From Capsicum annuum (lineage: Eukaryota > Streptophyta > Magnoliopsida > Solanales > Solanaceae): a stretch of DNA of 64,000 bases. How positions within the stretch are numbered: position 1 is the stretch's first letter; the number at the start of each line of letters is the position of its first letter. The notes under the pieces were generated by a model. It was not told where the DNA came from and searched no databases. It saw only the letters and a program-made list of their open reading frames with translations. The stretch is taken from assembly GCF_002878395.1 (NCBI RefSeq), contig NC_061120.1:95507175-95571174 (forward strand). The letters are read 5' to 3'. Made by a program: the position numbers and the translations under genes. Of the stretch, positions 46,677-58,271 are shown piece by piece.

Positions 46677-47232
46677 TGAATGCATTAGAACATCTCCTAT
46701 CTCGACTTTAAACTTTCACATGAGAAATTGGATAGGAATAGTGAATCAACAACATGACTTGGATTTATCTTTACTTAATTATCCTTGAGTATGTAAATGG
46801 GAAAAATATATTGGGATCATTGATAGAGGTTAGTTATGCAAACTCATGATACACGTACCTTTGTGATTTGGGATAGTCATCTAAAAGGTGAATAATCTAG
46901 TGTGTTAGATGATACATAACCTATAAATTTTTTACACCCAAAACCATAAGATATAACCAACATATAGAGAAGCTAAGGATTTATGAAGTTATTAGGGAAA
47001 ACAGTCCTAGTGCCTTTATCATATTGATAACAATTCCAATAAATCAATGTTTCTTACTATTGATATTTTATTTCACAAAAACCCCCTAATTTACTTAATT
47101 TCTTATTACTTTGACAAACAAGTGATAAAAATTGAAACTCTTCCCTGTGGGATCGACCCCAACCTTGTTGGGTTCAATATTTGATCAACAAATGCTTTAT
47201 ACTTATTGAGAGGTGTAATTTAGGTGACATCA
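46677..47232 (+). repeat. 3' LTR of element 8, second part
   Basis: It continues the LTR begun at 38293 after element 9 and ends TTTAGGTGACATCA. The same end is found, inverted, at the edge of the element 13 LTR (TAATGTCACCTAAATTA at 60534). It has the CTCCCTGTGGGATCGACC-like block usual near the LTR end of Tat/Athila elements. No gene. Confidence 0.75.
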
Positions 47233-47743
47233 GCAGGGAAATTACACTTGTAGTTTTATATTCCTTGATTATTTTACTACTCATCTCGGTTTCCTTATGA
47301 TGCCTACTGAGTTAAGTGGGTCGTACTAACTCTTACTTGTGTACCTTTTTAGTGTAGATCCTAGTTCAAGTGCTATCTGCAAATGCTCATATTGCTTTAA
47401 GAGTATTAAGGTCATGGTGATCTCCTTGTATATGAAATATTCTTAGATTCATCTATTTTACCTTTGTCCTTTCTATATTTTGTAGACTAATATTTGGGTA
47501 ATCGTATTCTTTGATGGTTTAGAGTTGCTCTTATCCATGACACTTGATTTTGGGGGTTTTTTGAGCTTTATAATCCCAAAATTGTTTTTTACTACTTTTG
47601 ATTTAATTTTATTCTAAAAGTTTTTTTCTTATACTTAGTAATTAATTTTATTCTATTATATTAAGTTTTATTATTTTGGACTTACCTAATAAGGTGGGAT
47701 CGAGGTAGGTGCTATCATGACCACAAGATTTTGGGTTGTAACA
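47233..47743 (+). repeat. End part of the 5' LTR of element 10
   Basis: The TGATGCCTACTGA...GTGTAGATCCTAG block and the end GGGTTGTAACA match the LTR of element 6 (37770-38239). A decayed initiator tRNA-Met site follows directly. The LTR's front part lies beyond element 8 and what is nested in it, and is not identifiable in the window. Confidence 0.75.
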
Positions 47744-47746
47744 AGT

Positions 47747-47758
47747 TGGGATAAGAGT
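47747..47758 (+). other. Primer binding site of element 10, decayed
   Basis: TGGGATAAGAGT matches TGGTATCAGAGC at 9 of 12 bases and lies 3 bases after the LTR end, the expected place. Confidence 0.65.
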
Positions 47759-48072
47759 ACTAGGTTCACCAATCTCATGATTACATGTGTCAAATATAAT
47801 ATAGTCTTATGGATTGATATGCTGTGATCCATATCTATCTTCAAGAGAGTAAAAGATGTTTTAGGGATATTCTCTCTATTTGATTCTTTGTTATCTGTGT
47901 TGTTCACACCTGGTATTCTATACTTGTATATCACCCTTTCTACATAGATGGTAAGGATTCAATTTGGTGTTGTTGATAATGTTAAGATGGAACCTACTAC
48001 AAGGGCTTAAGTCCAGAGATGAGATAGTGTTCACAAATATGCCCGAGATAGAGGCACTGCATGATGAGCGAC
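47759..48072 (+). pseudogene. Leader and gag start of element 10, decayed
   Basis: Between the primer site and element 11 there are 314 bases where the gag start should be. Only weak traces such as CCGAGATAGAGGCAC near the end suggest gag coding. No ATG frame of use remains. Gag resumes at 59254. Confidence 0.45.
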
Positions 48073-49607
48073 TAATAACGCTCAACTTACACGTCAATTA
48101 AAGTGAAAGGCGGTCATCATCAATATATTTACCCAACTTTGGAGTCAGGGTCAAATCCACGAGGAAAAATATGAGTGGTGATCAATTTAATTCAAAATTA
48201 TAGATACAAGTTAAATTCAAACAGTTGTTACAAAAAGCTAAAATGGAGGAGGTGAGTTCCGACACTAATGTTTCTTTTTGAAATTTTCAGAGTAAATTTA
48301 GGGCTTCGAATGATTAGAGTTTTAACAATTATGACGAATCTTGGCATTATGCGTTACTAAGGGAGTGACATGTGGGAGCTAATTATCAACATCACTTTAG
48401 TAATTAAAATATGGGTAGGATTGGTTATAGGTTTTGATGTTATCCTTTCAAGAAAAGACCAAACTTTCACCCATTGATTCTTTCGAATAACTAATGGGTG
48501 TGTTCGACAATTAGGAACTACAACCTCAATCAAGGAATCCCTATTTCTAGGATGACACCCATGGCATAGTTAACCTCACATTCACCCTTATGTCTAAGAT
48601 AGTAAAAATTTAGCAAACTACAGGCATAATTGTCCATCATTTCTTTGGTTTCAATATCCCTCTTTCAAGGATGATATGGATTCCTAAAGTTCACCCAAAA
48701 CCCTTTGTTCGAAGATGGCATTGAACTTTCTAGAGCTTGGAACTTTCGCTTATTGAACCCATATGGGTATTTGGAGCTTTCACCCATCAAATTCCAACCA
48801 AAATAGCATAGCAATAATAGAATCCATAAACATGAACTATCAAATAGATGCTAACAATCAAAACCCACACATACTTTAATCCCTAGTCACACATAACCCC
48901 AAGAGAGAGATTTACCTACACATAAGATAAACAAGCATAGATATTCCCATAATTTCCATTGAATCAAAGTTGCAGAAGATCTAAGAGAATGTTACTTCAA
49001 ACTTTTCTCTCCCACAATATCAACAATGAAAGGGAGCAAATCTTCCACTTAGAAAGTCTCTAATGTGTTCTTCACCCAAAATTTAAATAATATTTTCTTC
49101 TCCAAAAATGGAGGCTACAAAGTCTCAAGTCAAAACTTAGAGAGAGAGAGAGGGTAGATAGAATAGTGATAGAATGAATGATACCTCAAATTAGGGTTTG
49201 AGTCTTTTCGTTCAAATTGGGATCATCACGTGTAATTACAGTTTTGGCCTTGGGCTGAACATTTTTGCCAAGCCGCAATCATGCAAGTCTGGCTACGATC
49301 GCGGCTACATGACTGTAATTGACTTTTATGGTCGCTTTTGATTGACCATCTTAACTAACCCCGACTGCAGCTAATGGACCGTGACTGCAGTAATTTAGGC
49401 TATTTCACTGCAAGTCTTCAACTACACTTTTTCTGCTCCCTTTTGATCATTTCAAGCTCAAATCCACATCTCTTTGTCTTTCAACTCCCATACCTTCAAA
49501 GAGTGGATTTTAGTGCTTTAAATCATCATTATGTCTGAAACTCAATTGAGACAAGGTAATATGCCCAAAAACTTAGTACGAATGAGTGGTAAAATAACCA
49601 CTCTTCA
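48073..49607 (-). repeat. 3' LTR of element 11 (1535 bp)
   Basis: The plus strand starts TAATAACGCTCAACTTACAC and ends AACCACTCTTCA. It matches 54361-55601 plus 58987-59253. The segment 49235-49400 holds CAATCATGCAAGTC, GATCGCGGCTAC, CGACTGCAGC and CGTGACTGCAG words. A (GA)n run is at 49139-49155. No gene is supported. Confidence 0.87.
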
Positions 49608-51489
49608 ACACCCCTAACTTATAGCATTTGCTTGTCCTCAAGCAACACTACCTTAGACCAAGAGACACAATTGTTTATGCCCAACTTTATGCTTGAAAGG
49701 TCATAGAAACTTTGATTTGAAACGCAACCACAAGTAGCTCGTTGCACATATGCTATGTTAATTTCCCAATACCCCTCCTTATAAAATGCAATACTCAAAG
49801 GATGCATAAGACTTTAAAGAGCAGTCAAGCAATAAAGACCAATACTTTAGAAGTGGCTAACCTTTTGACTAAAACTAAACCACACTCCACTTGACTCATT
49901 ATCCAAGAGGTGACAAAAATCAGCAACCTCAACTTATTTGTATGCCCATCTCACAAGAAAGTAGAAAATGTCACACACCAAACAACAAAACATGTTACAA
50001 GGAATTTTAAGTGCAAAATTCTCCCCTCACAAAAGAAATCTCAATGCAACAAGTGTCATGCTATAGGTTTGCCCCTATATTCATTCTCCACTACAAAGAA
50101 AGTAAATGGTCGGAGATCTCAAGGAACTTTCTAAGCTTGTAATGTAGGTTTGGGTTAGGGTAAGATATTATTTAGGAACAACATTGTTACACCATACCTT
50201 GAACATCTTCTTCATTCTTCACAATCCTTCTCTTTCGACTAAGGACCACTTTACTTTATCTTCTTTCTTTTTCCATGCCTATATTTTGCTTACTTTGTGC
50301 ACCACTTTTCCTTTTAATTCCATTTCCTTGCATTTTTGTGCAAGTCATCCGTTCGTTGGGTCCTTTCCTTTTACTAAACATTTGTATTGAACACTTAGGA
50401 ATATTTGGTATTTTTACTAATACCTCATGGTCCCAAACTTACTTCCATCGATTTTTACCACCACAACTTAGTATTTTAGCCTCAAGCTACATTTTCAAGT
50501 TCAAGGAGGTTACAGTTCAAAAGAGGGATAAAATAAAAGGTTCACAGCTTGTAATGATTTTTCCAAAGAAAGGTCTAAAAGCTCAAAGTAGGTACTAGGG
50601 GTTATAATTATACATGGGTAGGTTTTTTAGGATAGAGTGGATTCTAAAATAGCAAGGATGGCCTAAATTATTTCTCTAACCAAATACAATCAAAATTAGT
50701 TTTAAAAGACTAATGGGGCAAGTTCTAGATAACACAGGTATACAAGATATTAATGCAAATAACTCACCACACATGGCATGAAAAATTTGTTAAGGGAGCT
50801 CAAATGTCCCTCCCAATGTAAACAATCATGGAGTGCCTGTTTCTTATCTACAATTCAAACTATGAAGCCACAAAAAGAGAAAAAGTTTTGTTGCACATTG
50901 CTCACGTTTATGCCCTTGATTTTTCAAAAATTTGGGTGAGGAGGGATAGAAATACCTTGCTTTGCAATAACACCATGCACAAGTTTCTAAACTATGGCTA
51001 CAACTAAAACCTTAGTCTCACATCTTGGCTCAAAATGGGAAAACTAGCCATATGATTACTTCGACTTCACCATAGGTGTAAACAAAATAATCCTAACTTA
51101 ACAAAGTATAATTCTATAGGTACTCAAGATTTCCTTGCATTAAATGACACTTAATGCTATGGGTACTCATAATTACCCTACACCCGTGTCTTGAACCCAA
51201 ACACGACACTTTACCCTTAAGAATATCGTCACTCAATCCATCATAGGGCAAAGCTAATTGTCCATCAACAAGATTAAAATAAATTTAATTCAAAAGACTA
51301 TTAAAAATAAAAGAAAAACATGATAATCCATAAAGTGTGGGCACCAGCAAAGTACCCAAAAATATAGTATCTCAAAAAATAATAAAATAATATCCAGAGT
51401 GTCATCCAAAATACTACCTAAGGACATCTAAGCAATAAAAATATAAGAACAGGCACCCCCAACTGGAAAGTTGGCAATGTCCTCACTTC
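49608..51489 (-). other. 3' non-coding region of element 11
   Basis: About 1.9 kb with no supported gene. Beside the LTR the minus strand has GCTTGAGGACAAGCAAATGC, the family's block before the polypurine tract. A pyrimidine-rich stretch (purine-rich in the sense strand) is at 50195-50290. The block AGCTTGTAATGTAGG at about 50135 is shared with element 13 at about 62421. Confidence 0.7.
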
Positions 51490-52068
51490 CTAGCTAGCAA
51501 GGTAAGAGTAAAGGATGCTCCCTAAATCAGCTTCATCATATCTGATACACCGTGCATCATCTCCACCATCATTAGCACCAGACCCCTCAACAGTGGCTCT
51601 GTCATCATTGTCGCTCCTAGGTGAAGGTAGATGTTATATAGGCTTAAGTACCATGAAGATGCCCTTTACCCTTCTATACAATTTGGTGACGAATTTTTCT
51701 TTATTTTCCCTTATCAACAACTTTTCTTGTGACTCCTGAAGGATCCTGTGTGATGTTGCCAAGGTTGAATATGCTCTTTCCAATTTGGCAACCCTAGCAC
51801 CTTGCTTTTTTAGCTCCTCCTGATATATTTTATAGTCATACTGAGCCACATATGAATGGAAAGTAGTAGAGTATTCTCCTGGTCCCTAGGGTTGTCTTGG
51901 AGCATATTCCCTAATAGCAGAAATTATATCAAAGAATTTTAGTAACTTTACTGGGGCTTTGTCCATAGAATTGCTCTGTTCTAGGTATAACTTAGACCTT
52001 GGGAGGTTCTTGTAATACTGGTAGTGGCTTTGCAGAAGAAAGGCTTTGAATTCATCTAAGTCTCCCAT
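51490..52068 (-). pseudogene. Unknown ORF 2 of element 11: coiled-coil protein with acidic tail
   Basis: I do not recognise this protein. The minus-strand frame runs 192 codons from ATG at 52068 (MGDLDEFKAFLLQSHYQYYK) to a stop at 51490-51492, with two in-frame stops (TAG after APRQP, TAA after MVLKPI) that both look like CAG/CAA mutations. Reading through them the frame stays coherent. A likely coiled coil (EELKKQGARVAKLERAYSTL, then RILQESQEKLLIRENKEKF) is followed by a basic patch and an acidic tail (SDNDDRATVEGSGANDGGDD). It could be a divergent capsid-like or accessory protein. It is not a known gag, protease or RT by any motif I can see. Confidence 0.6.
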
Positions 52069-53415
52069 TCTGTAGTTGAGTACCTATTGTAAGACACTAT
52101 GGACAATTTTTAATTTTTTTAAAGCCAAAACATACGCTAGATTAACAAGAAAAGTACATATGGCACTATTTTAGAAGATCGGGGGTAAAAAATAAATGAG
52201 TAGAAAGTTGGGTTTCTCTAGGCAATTATCCTCACGTATGGCAATCGCAGAGCATTTACCACGATTGCACTACTGCAGTCGCAGTCATCAGGACCGCAGT
52301 TGCGGTACTTGAGACTGCAACCAATATTTTTGCCATTGCTCAAAAGATATGAAATTAACACCAAATTTATCTCCCAACTAGATGTACAACATCATGATCT
52401 GATAAAAATAAGCCTAGCTGGCAAGATTGCATTCCCAAACTTGAAAGAATTGATGTTGGACTCTCTTGGGGAATGAATGGACTCTTATTGTACACATCCA
52501 TTATAATTAGTATAGTTAGGACTATGGGTACTCAAGACTTCCCAAAATGACGTATATTCACCCTACATGCACTAACCGTAATTATAATTACAAATAAGCA
52601 TAGTTTTAGCATTTTAACATTATTTCAAGGTCATGTCTAGCTACACATCCTAAGTCTATACTAACAATAAATATAAGGGATTTTGAGACTACATACCTGG
52701 TGACTGATGCTAAAGGTTTAAAATAAAACCTTGGATACTCTTGAGAGGCTACAAATTTGAGTGAGATTGTGAAAAGATTTGAAACCAAGCTGCATGGATG
52801 CATGGCATTCGGATAGCCTTTTTAATTAGAGAAAATCACGATCGCAGTCAAAGTTACATGATACAGTCATATGGTCTCCACAATCATGGGGGCACGGACT
52901 GCAGTTGCGAAAATTGAAACCAAGTACCCGAGGTTCCTGGATGCCCTGCTTAGTCCCTTTGCAAAATTCTCACATCCCTTCCTTTCAAATTCAATCAAAA
53001 TGCCCGCTAACCATTATTACTTTATGGACTGTGCATGCTCACAAACAATAACAAAAATTGAAATATACCCTAGCATACGTAAATAAAAGGATATGGTTCA
53101 CTTTTCATGGTGTGATGGGTTGTTTCCTATCTAGCACTTAGTTTAACATTGCAGCATGATAGTTTAACTCCTTTCCTTTATGTCTCTACTCAAAAAATTT
53201 GAATCTCTGTCCTATATTTCACTCAATATGCAAAAAGCAGAAAAGGGAAAAACAATTCAAATATTCTAAGATAAAACTTGGAAGAGGTGGTAAAATGGCA
53301 AGAAAGCTCCAATCTCGCCATTTTAAAGACTTGAACCTTTACCTAATTTCACATCGATCTTCTGAATTCACTCTTTGGGTAAAACTAAGCACATCAATAT
53401 GCCATTCTTTGTACT
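52069..53415 (-). other. Spacer between the two ORFs of element 11, with motif arrays
   Basis: No gene supported over 1.35 kb. Two clusters of CGCAGT/ACTGCAG-type words stand out from AT-rich sequence: 52235-52325 (CGATTGCAC, ACTGCAGTCGCAGTC, GACCGCAGTTGCGG) and 52845-52912 (CGATCGCAGTC, GGACTGCAGTTGCG). They resemble the array in this element's own LTR. Confidence 0.6.
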
Positions 53416-54224
53416 TCAGAAGTTGAGCATCATGGTTTTTAATGGATGGGGTTGCATGTGGTCCTTCGGGATGACAAACTCCAAAATGCAAGAGTCGAAC
53501 TCCACCTTCCCACAATTCTTTACTTGGTTAAAAGATGGATCCCCATCACATCCTCTATGCCTAATGTTAAAAAGTGGGTTGAAAAAGGTCCAACACCTAA
53601 CTTTGGGTTAGCTTCCTCCGAAGTATTATTACCCCGAAATGAGCTAGAGTCATCATAAGAGGTTTGCTTTGCCTCTTCTTTTGACTCTAGTCTCATTTCC
53701 TTTATTATGGCTTTTTCTCCTTGGAATGGTTCAGATGATTAGGAAGTATTTGAGGAATCTATGCTACCAAGCTTATCATCATAGCTTGGTTTATCTTTAT
53801 GATAACACTCCACTTGAGTAGTAGAAAAGGTAGTGATAGTTTCAAGCTTTTCTTCTTTGCCCAATATCTATTTCTTGACACTTGTCCATTCTTTGTACAT
53901 GTATTCCATATTATTCCCCGTTGCATCTACCCAATCCAAGATGGATAGTTATCTTGGGTTAGAACTACTGGACTCGGTGCATTGTTCTTCTAGTTTCTCA
54001 TTATATGACCTAATAAAATCATATAAAGAACTAGCAATTCGATTAGTATAATAGGGGGAGGAGGTGTTTGGACACTCATCCCAATTGGATTGAGATGGTA
54101 AAATCTCTCCCCGAGGACCAAACTTACAATCTCTCCTGAAGTCTGGCCCATAACAATATGAACATGAGGGATCATGATATGACTTCCAATAATTGAACTC
54201 ATATTTGTTAGAAGATGCCATCAA
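53416..54224 (-). pseudogene. Unknown ORF 1 of element 11: Cys-containing, Ser/Glu-rich protein
   Basis: I do not recognise this protein. It begins at ATG 54224 (MMASSNKYEFNYWKSYHDP), about 110 bases after the primer site, the place of gag. A C-x2-C-x8-C cluster (CSYCYGPDFRRDC) lies at residues 21-33. The 91-residue open part ends in a TAA. The same frame continues with further TAG and TAA stops (DWVDATGNNMEYMYKEWTSVKK, EKAIIKEMRLESKEEAKQTS, GVGPFSTHFLTLG). After one frameshift it ends KNCGKVEFDSCILEFVIPKD... near 53416, about 270 codons in all. Coherence through stops argues for a real, now dead, gene. Confidence 0.58.
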
Positions 54225-54337
54225 GAAAAGTAAAAATAAAATGAAATCTACCTACGAAGAAAAATGACAAACACATATACAAGCTTGAATTTAAGAAAGT
54301 AAGCTAGAATTATAAACTAACTCAATACACCAAATTA

Positions 54338-54355
54338 TTCCCCGGCAACGGCACA
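54338..54355 (-). other. Primer binding site (GGCGCC type) of element 11
   Basis: The minus strand reads TGTGCCGTTGCCGGGGAA, close to the TGGCGCCGTTGCCGGGGA site, 5 bases from the LTR. This defines the orientation of the element. Confidence 0.88.
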
Positions 54356-54360
54356 ATTTT

Positions 54361-55601
54361 TGATAACGCTCAACTTACACATCAACTTAGGTGCAACGTG
54401 GTCGTCGTCAAAATATTTACCCAATTTTGGAATCAGGTTCGAATCCATGAGGAATAATGTGAGTAGTGATCAAATAAACTTAAAATAATAAGTACAAGTT
54501 AAATTCAAACAAATGTTACAAAAAAGATAAAATGGGGAAGGTGAGTTCCTACACTAATGGTTTTTTTGGATTTTTCTAGTGTAAATTCGGGGCTTCAAAT
54601 AATTAGAGTTTTAACAATTATGCACGGATCATGGGATTATGCGTTAATAAGGGAGTGGCATATGGGAGATAATTTTCAACATCACTTTAGTAATTCTAAT
54701 ATAGGTAGGTATGGTTATAGGTTTTAATGTTATCCATTCAACAAAACACCAAACTTTCACCCATTGATTCTTTTGAATACCTAATGGGTGTGTTTGACAA
54801 TTAGCAACCACAACCTCAATCAAGGCACCCCTATTTCAATGATGACACCCATGGCATAGTTAACCTCGCATTCACCCTTACGTCTAAGATAGTAAAAATT
54901 TAGAAAACTACACTCTTAATTGTCCATTATTGCTTTGGTCCCCATATCCCTCTTCAACGATGATATGTATTCCTAAAGTTCACCCAAAACCATTTTTTCG
55001 AAGATGTCATTGAACTTTCTAGATCTTGGAACTTTTGCTCATCAAACCCATATGCATATTTGGAGCTTTCACCCATCAAATCCCAACAAAAATAACATAG
55101 CAATAATAGAACCCATAAACATGAATAACCAAATAGATGCTAAAAATCACAACCCACATACTTTAATTCCTATTCACATTTAACCCCAAGAGGGGTGTTT
55201 AGTTACACATAAGATAAAAAAGCATAGATAAACCCATAATCTCCATTAAATCAATGTTGTAGAATATCTCAAAGAATGTTACTTCAAACTTGGATCTCCC
55301 ATAATATCAACAATGGAAGTGAGCAAATCTTCCACTTAGAAATTCTCCAATATATTCTTCACCCAAAATTTACATAGTATATTCTTCTCCAAAAATGGAG
55401 GCTACAAAGTCTCAAGTCAAAACCTAGAAAGAGTGAGAGGGAGGATGGAGTAGTAAAAGAATGAATCATACATAAAATTAGGGTTTGAGTATTATTTTCC
55501 AAATTGGGATCAGCACGTGCAATTGCAGTTTTGCCCTTGGTCGGAACATTTCTTCAAAGCTGTGATCTCGCAAGTTTGACTATGATCTTGGCTACGTTAC
55601 T
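54361..55601 (-). repeat. 5' LTR of element 11, first part
   Basis: It starts TGATAACGCTCAACTTACAC beside the primer site and follows the other LTR until the middle of the motif array (GGCTACGTTACT), where a solo LTR is inserted. Confidence 0.87.
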
Positions 55602-56397
55602 TGTAATACCCCAATTTTCTGTAACCAGAACGCCACACGGTGCTCATGATCCTGAAGGACCACAAGCTAACCCTCTTTTGATATCTGTACGTGTTCACTG
55701 CATAATATAATAAAGTACATGCAAAAAACTGGCGGAAACTTGGCATAAGGTTCAAAATATCTAAAATACATAATTCTGCAAGTTGAATACTTATACAACT
55801 ATCCAAAAAGCCTTTAACTATCTGTACTTTAGAGTTGATGGGATATGTCCCCAACTAACTCCGTCTAATAAAATAAACTGAATATATTACTATACTGGAA
55901 TAATAATCATCTTAAAAAGATGAGGACTCTCTAATACTTCTACTGCTGCTGACAGAATCTAGACTGCTAAGGGTACTCTGGATCTCGTGCCTCTGAACCT
56001 ATGGTGTTAAATAAAATAACAACACCATATCACAAATGTATCAGTACGTTGGAATGTACTGAGTATGCAAATGAGGTAAGGCTAAATGCAAGGGCTTATG
56101 CATGAACAATTACTTGACTGAATGATATGAAAGAGCTGGATTAGGACGCATAGAGAATCTGTAACTACTGAACATACTGCACATACTGACTCTGAGCATA
56201 ATAAGACTAAATCTGATAGCTAATACTGGACATACTGTCAAGCTAACCTTTTTGAACATACTGAGATTCTGAGTATCTAGACCTACTTAAACTGATATCT
56301 AAGTTCACTAACTCTGGAATACTGTATAACTGAGTGAACTAATATCAATAACTGAGTCTATTCCTGCTAGTGTCGACTGGCTAAAACTGAGATCGAA

Positions 56398-56620
56398 CCT
56401 ATCTAGCGGATGATCTCTAAGTCTTTTATAATGATAAGGAATAATTAAATCTGAATTTGAACTCAAGCCTATCTAATGGGTGATCTATGAATCTCTTAAA
56501 AATGAGAATACTCAACTGAATCTGAGACTGAGATCAAGCCTATCTAACAGGTGATCTCTATAAGTGCAGATGCTGAATAACTTTATTTGAGAGCAGACCT
56601 ATCTAGCGGGTAGTCCACAA
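56398..56620 (-). repeat. Four tandem copies of an about 70-bp unit in the solo LTR
   Basis: CCTATCTAGCGGATGATCTC and its variants start at 56398, 56468, 56539 and 56598 (spacing 70, 71, 59). A looser fifth, TACCTAATGGATGACCCTC, is at about 56838. Confidence 0.75.
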
Positions 56621-58263
56621 ATAACTAGAACTATCTGAGTTCCTTAATGAGATAGATAACTGTATCTGACAGTCCTAATTTTTGAGTTCTACTCTAAAAA
56701 CTGATTCTGAAACTGCAACTGTGGGAGTTCTCACTTAACCGACATGCCCCAAGCCTGAACTAGTGGGGTCCAACCTGTAACCCCAGCAGGAAGGGTGTCA
56801 ATACCGTGCCATGGGTAAATACCTCTCTGTTCAAGCGTACCTAATGGATGACCCTCGTAGGAAGTCAAGCCTAAGGCAGTATAATAGTCAAGCCTCTCTG
56901 ATAGGCGACAAGCCTTTTTCTGGTGGGTGACTCCTACATCCTGCACTGGCTATGCAGTTCTAGAGTTCACTTGGTTCCATTTTCTTATAGAATATGTCTG
57001 AATTCTACTTTCTGTCTGAATACAACTGAGTTCTGTAACTTACAGGGGCTTTACTAGAATCTGAACTGAATACTGAGCTTGATTAAATTGGAATATTAAG
57101 ATTTACTGAGTTTTCTTACTGTTCAATCATTGATTGATTTCTATTGATCGTAGCACGACTGAGATTATCTTGATACTGACTCAGATCTAGGCACACAACT
57201 ATATTTTTTGGGTACAAGTACCCCTAGGACTCGATGGAAGGAAACCAAAAGGACTCGACTCTTTGAATTCATGACTAACATCCATATCATAGTAATAGAT
57301 TCACCATATACTCAATAAAACATCACTTTAAGCACTTGGAAATACTAACATGTATTTTTATAGGAAATTCAAGCCAACACTTCATAACTCATTCCACAAG
57401 ATCTTGCAATAAACACATAACATGCATTCAAAGTACATAATTAAGCATTTCATGCTAACATGTTACCATCCATTCACTAAAGCTTTTTATCAAACACTTG
57501 GCATGCTTAGCTTATACAAAACTTGGGGATTTCTAGTCAACATTATCATAATGATCCAATTTTCTTCATACAAGCATTTCATCAAACATGTAGGGAACAT
57601 GCTTTAGTTATTCAACCATTAATACTTATAAATAGCATGACTCCATCAACCAATTAATCATACAAGGATTTCAACATGATATGATCATAGTTCAACACAC
57701 ATGGAAAAATATGATTATTTCCAATATCAGTCAATATATCACAACATCACATTTCAATTATCTTGTCCTTACAATAATTCATTACACCAATTAACATGAT
57801 TACACAATTCAACATGCTCCTTGAAGAGGCTTTATTATGAACACCACAAGATCAACACATACTAGGGTCAAAACTTAAGTCTCTATCATCAAATCATGAA
57901 TTTAATTTCAACCACATCAAGAACTTTAATTAGAAACCACATAAATCATAAAAACCTATAAAAAATATTATATTTGAATTTTTAAAAAGGAATCTTGAGC
58001 TTCTTGGGTGAAAGGAACCCAAGAATCAACACTTGCATACCTTCATCTTTGAAATTAGATGAATTCTAATGCTTAAGACTCTATCCGTACTTGTAATAAA
58101 TGATTCTCAAAGTCCGCACTATGAGGAGCTTTATTCTTTAAGAAATCTTAAATATTAAGGATGATTTTTGGAAGATTAATATTCTTGAATTGAAACCTTA
58201 GATATTTTCTTAAGAGAATTGGAAGAGAAAATAATAAAATTAGGGTTTGGATAGGGGTTCTCA

Positions 58264-58271
58264 TACTTATA
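58264..58271 (-). promoter_or_regulatory. Possible TATA box of the solo LTR
   Basis: The minus strand reads TATAAGTA in the context GCCTCTATAAGTATGAG, about 70 bases downstream of the motif array. Confidence 0.5.

Noticed and set aside
50184..50598. Plus-strand ORFs rich in Phe, Leu and Ser
   Set aside because: They arise from the pyrimidine-rich tract; the stretch is the 3' non-coding region of a minus-strand element.
53199..53658. Overlapping plus-strand ORFs near the end of ORF 1 of element 11
   Set aside because: They oppose the coherent minus-strand frame that starts after the primer site, so they are shadows.
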